Assembly: GCA_002498385.1 (NCBI GenBank)
Contig: DAHH01000003.1
Span: 1 to 64,000, forward strand
Length of the DNA stretch: 64,000 nucleotides
From: Methanobacterium sp. UBA410
GTDB taxonomy: Archaea; Methanobacteriota; Methanobacteria; Methanobacteriales; Methanobacteriaceae
Direction of reading: 5' to 3'
The translations under genes and the position numbers were made by a program. Numbering within the stretch: the stretch's first letter is position 1; each line of letters begins with the position of its first letter. The notes below the pieces were generated by a model. It saw only the letters and a program-made list of their open reading frames with translations. It had not been told where the DNA came from and did not search any database. Of the stretch, positions 60,604 through 64,000 are shown in pieces.

Positions 60604-60912
60604 TTATTTGTTTAAAAGCTTTTTAAGCTTTTCTGAAAGTTCATAAGATGTAAGCTGATCTAAAACATCCATTGCAGGTGCAATAAGAGGATCAAGAACT
60701 GGAAATCTTTCATCCAGAAGCCGCAGCCCAAGTCCAATATAGGTAGCCACTCCTACACCATTAATTGGAGTAAAAATCAATTCTTGAATAGCAGCCGTAA
60801 TATAACCCCCATATCGAACAAATATATCCAAGACCATAATTTCTAGGAATTCTATAAATGAAGACCCCAAATATGACAGATATAACCATAAACTACCTAA
60901 AGCATTTAGCAT
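60604..60912 (-). CDS. C-terminal tail of the main surface protein, out of frame after a G8 slip
   Basis: A 102-codon frame ([51 protein letters not shown]). Its first residues align with the tail of cassette 3 (MNSLETLWTYTNYLSG), which there is continuous with SEYLM and the membrane helix. Here the preceding frame ends [16 protein letters not shown] instead. Deleting one G from the run of eight (60914-60921 as C on the plus strand) restores [19 protein letters not shown]. So this is the true tail of the surface protein, separated by a single-base slip. Confidence 0.7.
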   Translation of the reverse strand: MLNALGSLWLYLSYLGSSFIEFLEIMVLDIFVRYGGYITAAIQELIFTPINGVGVATYIGLGLRLLDERFPVLDPLIAPAMDVLDQLTSYELSEKLKKLLNK

Positions 60913-62213
60913 ACCCCCCCCATAGTGTCATCAAATATTCAGATAAAGTGGATCTAAATTTATAAGCCAAACCCGCTGTAATAAGCCCCAGTATAGCCAT
61001 CAAATAAACCCATATTGGTATCCCCTCATCCTTCTTTTCAGGTTCAGCACTCGAAGTTGGATTCCAACTAGGTATATTTCCATCAATATTACCACTACTC
61101 ACAGACCCTCTAACACCAGCAATATCCCGTGCCAACTGATTGTCCGGCTGAACCAAAGAACCACCGGAATTTGTTGAACCTGAAACACCTTGGGAACCAC
61201 CTGTTGAATCAGGAGTGTTAACATCCAGATCCATCAAATTTTTGATATTGTCTATTGGAGGCAGGCCCGCCGTATCGTTAAATGTTAAATTAGATGGTAC
61301 ATTAGGCATACCATCGGGATTAAGAATGTTGATGGTCAAGTTGGCATAATTGTTAGCCAGATCAGGGTCTGTCTCTGCGGCTGCAGCACTTCCAGTATTA
61401 ACCAGGCTGCCGCTTCCAAGTACCTTGGCCTGAATTTCGAGCGCGGCAACTGTTCCCACTGCCACGTTACCTAAAGTCCATTTACCATTTGCAGGATCGT
61501 AACTGCTGTTTGAACTCTGATGCTCTAATCCGAAGGGCAGTTTGTAGTTTACTGTTACGTTTGTAGCATTTTCAGGACCGTTGTTTCCAACATTCAGTAT
61601 AATTTTAATTGTATCACTCGTGCTGGGCGCGTAATTATCCGAATTGATGCTCAACACCAGATCGGACTGGTTGACAGGTTGAACCGGATTTTCTGGCAGT
61701 GGTGTCACTGTTAAATCATAGAGTACGGGTGAAACATTTCTTATTGTGCTGGTTAAGGTGGCTTTTACCTGCAGATATCTGCCTGCAGGTGTTAAATGTA
61801 ATGGAGTACCGTTTGCAGCATCCTCCCAAGTGGACCAGTCCTGCTCGTCACTGGAACTGCGGACAACGACCCTTACCGATGTACCGGCAGGTTCGCTGCT
61901 AGTCCAGAATACTGTACCCCAAAGGGTGCTGTCGTTACCACTGTCCTGGATTACAGTCCAGGTGCCCTTCTGGTTGAAATTAATTGTTGACAAGTCACTG
62001 GTCATGGTACTGTAGCCTACGTGGGTTCCTGACACGATCCTCTTGGAGAGGTCCACCCCCTTAATTTCAGGGTTTATATGGTGAATATACTCATCACCCT
62101 GATCAACCGTCCAGATTTTGCCTTCGCCATCAATGGACAAGGCACTTGGACCATTTCCTGGGTATATGGTGGCTTTTAGGAGTCCATCATTTGAAAATCT
62201 TGTAACTGTGTTT
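60893..62213 (-). CDS. Main surface protein, middle part: end of propeller, DUF11 domain, junction motif, membrane helix
   Basis: Continues the protein of 62216-64000 in the same frame after an in-frame TAA. Order: last propeller blade (SNTVTRFSNDGLL, SIDGEGKIWTVDQ), a beta-sandwich of about 110 residues (GTVFWTSSEPAGTSVRVVVR), a DUF11 repeat (LVLSINSDNYAPSTSDTIK, ENATNVTVNYKLPFGLEH), a Ser/Gly linker, then NQLARDIAGVRGSVSSG, a short acidic linker, the helix GIPIWVYLMAILGLITAGL, and SEYLMTLWGG where the frame slips. Independent translation from the TTG at 62140 seems unlikely. DUF11 domains are normal in secreted archaeal adhesins. Confidence 0.7.
60914..60921 (-). repeat. Run of eight G at the tail junction
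   Basis: Eight G on the minus strand, between the codons for LW and LNALG. Seven would keep the tail in frame. Such runs slip during replication and are classic contingency switches of surface genes, but are also frequent sequencing-error sites. Confidence 0.7.
61090..61142. repeat. 53-base junction repeat, copy B
   Basis: Located inside the main surface gene at the junction motif; identical to 56224-56276 in orphan cassette 4. Confidence 0.8.
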
Positions 62214-62215
62214 GA

Positions 62216-64000
62216 TTATAAATTAGCGGTCCAGACATCACCATCTTCTGTAACCACCGCTCCCCTGCAGCCGTATGAAGCGGTTTTTGTCCATTCAACC
62301 TGGCCTGTTAAGGTGTTGATCCTGGAGATGCGGGAACTTGAATATCCTGTGACAAAAAGATGGTTGTTACTATCAAGGGCAAGTCCGTAAGCCCATTGTG
62401 GAATGTTAATCCTGGTAAAAGAACCTGTTTTAGTATCAAGTCTGAGGACGTTTTTGTACTGGCCACCGGAAGACCATATAATTCCATTGTGATCTATCAC
62501 TGCCCCATAGGGTGTATGTCCTACCGATGAAACGTCTGTTGTTTTCAGAATCTGGCCTGTGGCCCCATCGATACAGAAATATTTTTCAAGCCCGTAGCAT
62601 CCAACCCACAGGTTGTCATTAGAATCCAGCACAACCGCCAGAGGTCCTGGATTTGCCCAATTATTGGCGTAGCCTCCAGTATATTTCCCGGGAGTGTAAG
62701 TTCCTTCATGTCCAGGTATTAAAACAACCTCATAGAGCACATTTCCATCTTTTACCCAGTCTAAAAGCTCATTGTCCGTTATCAGGCCGTTGTGATCCAG
62801 ATCCTGGCTGGTCTGTGTACCGCTGTTAGAGCCTATTTTAATCAGAGTTCCAGTCTGGTAGTTGGCTACCCAGCAGTTGCCTTCAGAATCCACGGCTGTT
62901 CTGGAGGGGCAAGCAGAGCTCAGGGGCCCGGTCCTGTAACGGGCTACTTCTGCTCCAGTTTTTGAATTCACCTTGGAAACTGTGCCTTCATTGGTGTTGG
63001 GCACCCACATGAATTCGGGTTCGTCTGGAATGGAGGGTAACTGCAACTGGTCGTGCGCCGTCTGATGTTCAACTTCTGTAAGGTTTCCTTCATCAAAATT
63101 AAGGTCTGTAGTGTAATTCTGGCTGCTGTCTGCCGCACCTGCAGTTCCAAATAAAAGGAATGCCACTGCTACAACTAAAAAGATGAAAAGAGGTTTGTTT
63201 TTAGGGATGCCGTTTTTGTTGACGTATGCTCCACAGAAAACCAATATAATGGCCAGATTTGGGATATTCAAAGGTATACCCGTATCTTGCATTGGTACTG
63301 TGCCCTTGCTGTGTGAGTTGTAAAAATTAAGAAGGAGATCGGGAGGGTTTGACGAGTTGCCTGACAGGTTTTCAGCCCCAGGGGTTGTTGTTCTCCTTTG
63401 AGCGGTTAGGTTTAGAACCTGCCGGTTGTTCAGTTTGTTGGGATCGTGCTGCCTAGTTCGAACCTCGGCGTAACTTGTTATATTCCCTTCAGCAGCTACA
63501 AGATGTCCTAAAAGTAACATGGCAGATTCACCCGGGGCCAGATCACCTACAAACCACCAGTCCCCGTTGATGATTCCCTGGAAAGGTTTGCCCGGGATGA
63601 AACCTGTTGGTAATAACTTTTCCACCACCACGCTTCTGGCTGTGTCCGGTCCATGGTTTTGTACTGTAAGGTTGAGGAGAGCCACACCACCAACAGCCAC
63701 AGGGTCACGGTAGGCTGTTTTCACGATCTCCAGATCTACCAACGGAACGTAGATGTTGTTTTCTACCTTTTTGACGGCTGTTGGGTCGTATTCCTGCTGT
63801 AAAATATTGATTGTGTTGGTTATGTTACCATGCGCCATTTCCTCCGTTACAACCCCAAGAGAGGTCATGGTGATCGTTGCCCCTGACTCTAAAAGTGGAA
63901 TGACCCAGGTGCCATTCTGGTAGTTTCCAAGTGGTAAAGGGAGATTGATAAATCCTGATGGTGATGTTTCTTCTATTTGAAGACCACGTGCTGGATCTGG
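62216..64000 (-). CDS. Main surface protein, N-terminal part (window edge): DUF11, membrane anchor, second signal-like helix, beta-propeller; ends at an in-frame TAA
   Basis: Open to the right edge, so the 5' end is missing; 594 codons are visible. It begins with DUF11-type repeats (VDLEIVKTAYRDPVAVGG, GDLAPGESAMLLLGH) and reaches TGIPLNIPNLAIILVFCGAYVN, which looks like the C-terminal anchor of an ordinary surface protein. It then runs on through KPLFIFLVVAVAFLLFGTAG, a signal-peptide-like helix, into an NHL/virginiamycin-B-lyase-like propeller with blades such as DSEGNCWVANYQTG, DSNDNLWVGCYG, DHNGIIWSSGG and DSNNHLFVTGYSS. A TAA (62214-62216) stops it inside the last blades. Two neighbouring surface genes appear fused in frame near 63210. 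Confidence 0.7.
   Translation of the reverse strand, partial: PDPARGLQIEETSPSGFINLPLPLGNYQNGTWVIPLLESGATITMTSLGVVTEEMAHGNITNTINILQQEYDPTAVKKVENNIYVPLVDLEIVKTAYRDPVAVGGVALLNLTVQNHGPDTARSVVVEKLLPTGFIPGKPFQGIINGDWWFVGDLAPGESAMLLLGHLVAAEGNITSYAEVRTRQHDPNKLNNRQVLNLTAQRRTTTPGAENLSGNSSNPPDLLLNFYNSHSKGTVPMQDTGIPLNIPNLAIILVFCGAYVNKNGIPKNKPLFIFLVVAVAFLLFGTAGAADSSQNYTTDLNFDEGNLTEVEHQTAHDQLQLPSIPDEPEFMWVPNTNEGTVSKVNSKTGAEVARYRTGPLSSACPSRTAVDSEGNCWVANYQTGTLIKIGSNSGTQTSQDLDHNGLITDNELLDWVKDGNVLYEVVLIPGHEGTYTPGKYTGGYANNWANPGPLAVVLDSNDNLWVGCYGLEKYFCIDGATGQILKTTDVSSVGHTPYGAVIDHNGIIWSSGGQYKNVLRLDTKTGSFTRINIPQWAYGLALDSNNHLFVTGYSSSRISRINTLTGQVEWTKTASYGCRGAVVTEDGDVWTANL

Overview
The window looks like chromosome from a methanogenic archaeon of the order Methanobacteriales, most likely Methanobacterium or a close relative. 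The basis is heterodisulfide reductase subunit HdrA, methanogenesis marker protein 11, a tetrahydromethanopterin-type serine hydroxymethyltransferase, an archaeal S-adenosylmethionine synthetase, multi-OB replication protein A, RadA, a F420H2-oxidase-type flavodiiron protein, and surface proteins of the NosD/beta-helix and DUF11 kinds. Intergenic DNA is very AT-rich, start codons include ATG, GTG and TTG, and Shine-Dalgarno sequences (GGAGG, GGTGA) are common. No tRNA, rRNA or CRISPR array was found. All family names are from memory and pattern reading; no database was searched.

Layout. (1) 1-4.65 kb: the 3' part of a large beta-helix surface protein ending in a C39-type cysteine peptidase domain and an aromatic/basic tail, followed by a small four-helix membrane protein, then about 0.9 kb of gene fragments. 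(2) 4.67-31.2 kb: a conserved core with a UbiD-family decarboxylase, a small Cys-containing membrane peptide, tandem PurE, a glycosyltransferase with an outward C-terminal domain, methanogenesis marker 11, ribH, a SufS-type cysteine desulfurase, leuB/leuD/leuC, a MarR regulator, rpa-radA, an auxin-efflux-type carrier, hdrA, a dead DUF169 gene, glyA, a flavin/Fe-S protein, a HEAT-repeat protein, a membrane phosphodiesterase and a metallophosphoesterase. (3) 31.8-33.0 kb: a decayed insertion sequence. (4) 33.0-48.9 kb: a small conserved protein, DUF192, S-adenosylmethionine synthetase, ileS, purL, a polyprenol-kinase-like gene, an ABC exporter (two permeases and an ATPase), a dead membrane-protein gene, moeA and a site-2-type protease. 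(5) 49.1-54.9 kb: a stress block with arsM-arsR, a CoA-disulfide-reductase-like flavoprotein, a rubrerythrin-like protein, flavodiiron protein and a V4R regulator, with clear inverted repeats in the two regulatory intergenic regions.

(6) 55.0-64.0 kb, all on the minus strand, is the most unusual part. A giant surface protein (DUF11 domains, beta-propeller, DUF11, then a conserved junction motif DIAGV-K/R-GSVSSG, a membrane helix and a variable hydrophobic tail) is followed by a partner protein with a C-terminal zinc ribbon. Downstream lie three further [junction motif + variable tail] / [zinc-ribbon partner] pairs that lack the surface ectodomain. Stretches of DNA at the junctions are identical or nearly so, which would allow cassettes to recombine onto the surface gene. 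The architecture is like that of a polymorphic-toxin or antigen-variation locus with orphan tips, but I know of no described family with this combination. The main gene currently carries an in-frame TAA and a one-base slip in a run of eight G, so it is either off, phase-variable or mis-sequenced.

The large housekeeping genes are intact, whereas four accessory genes (near 4.1, 24.9, 45.5 and 60.9 kb) each carry a frameshift at or beside a homopolymer.
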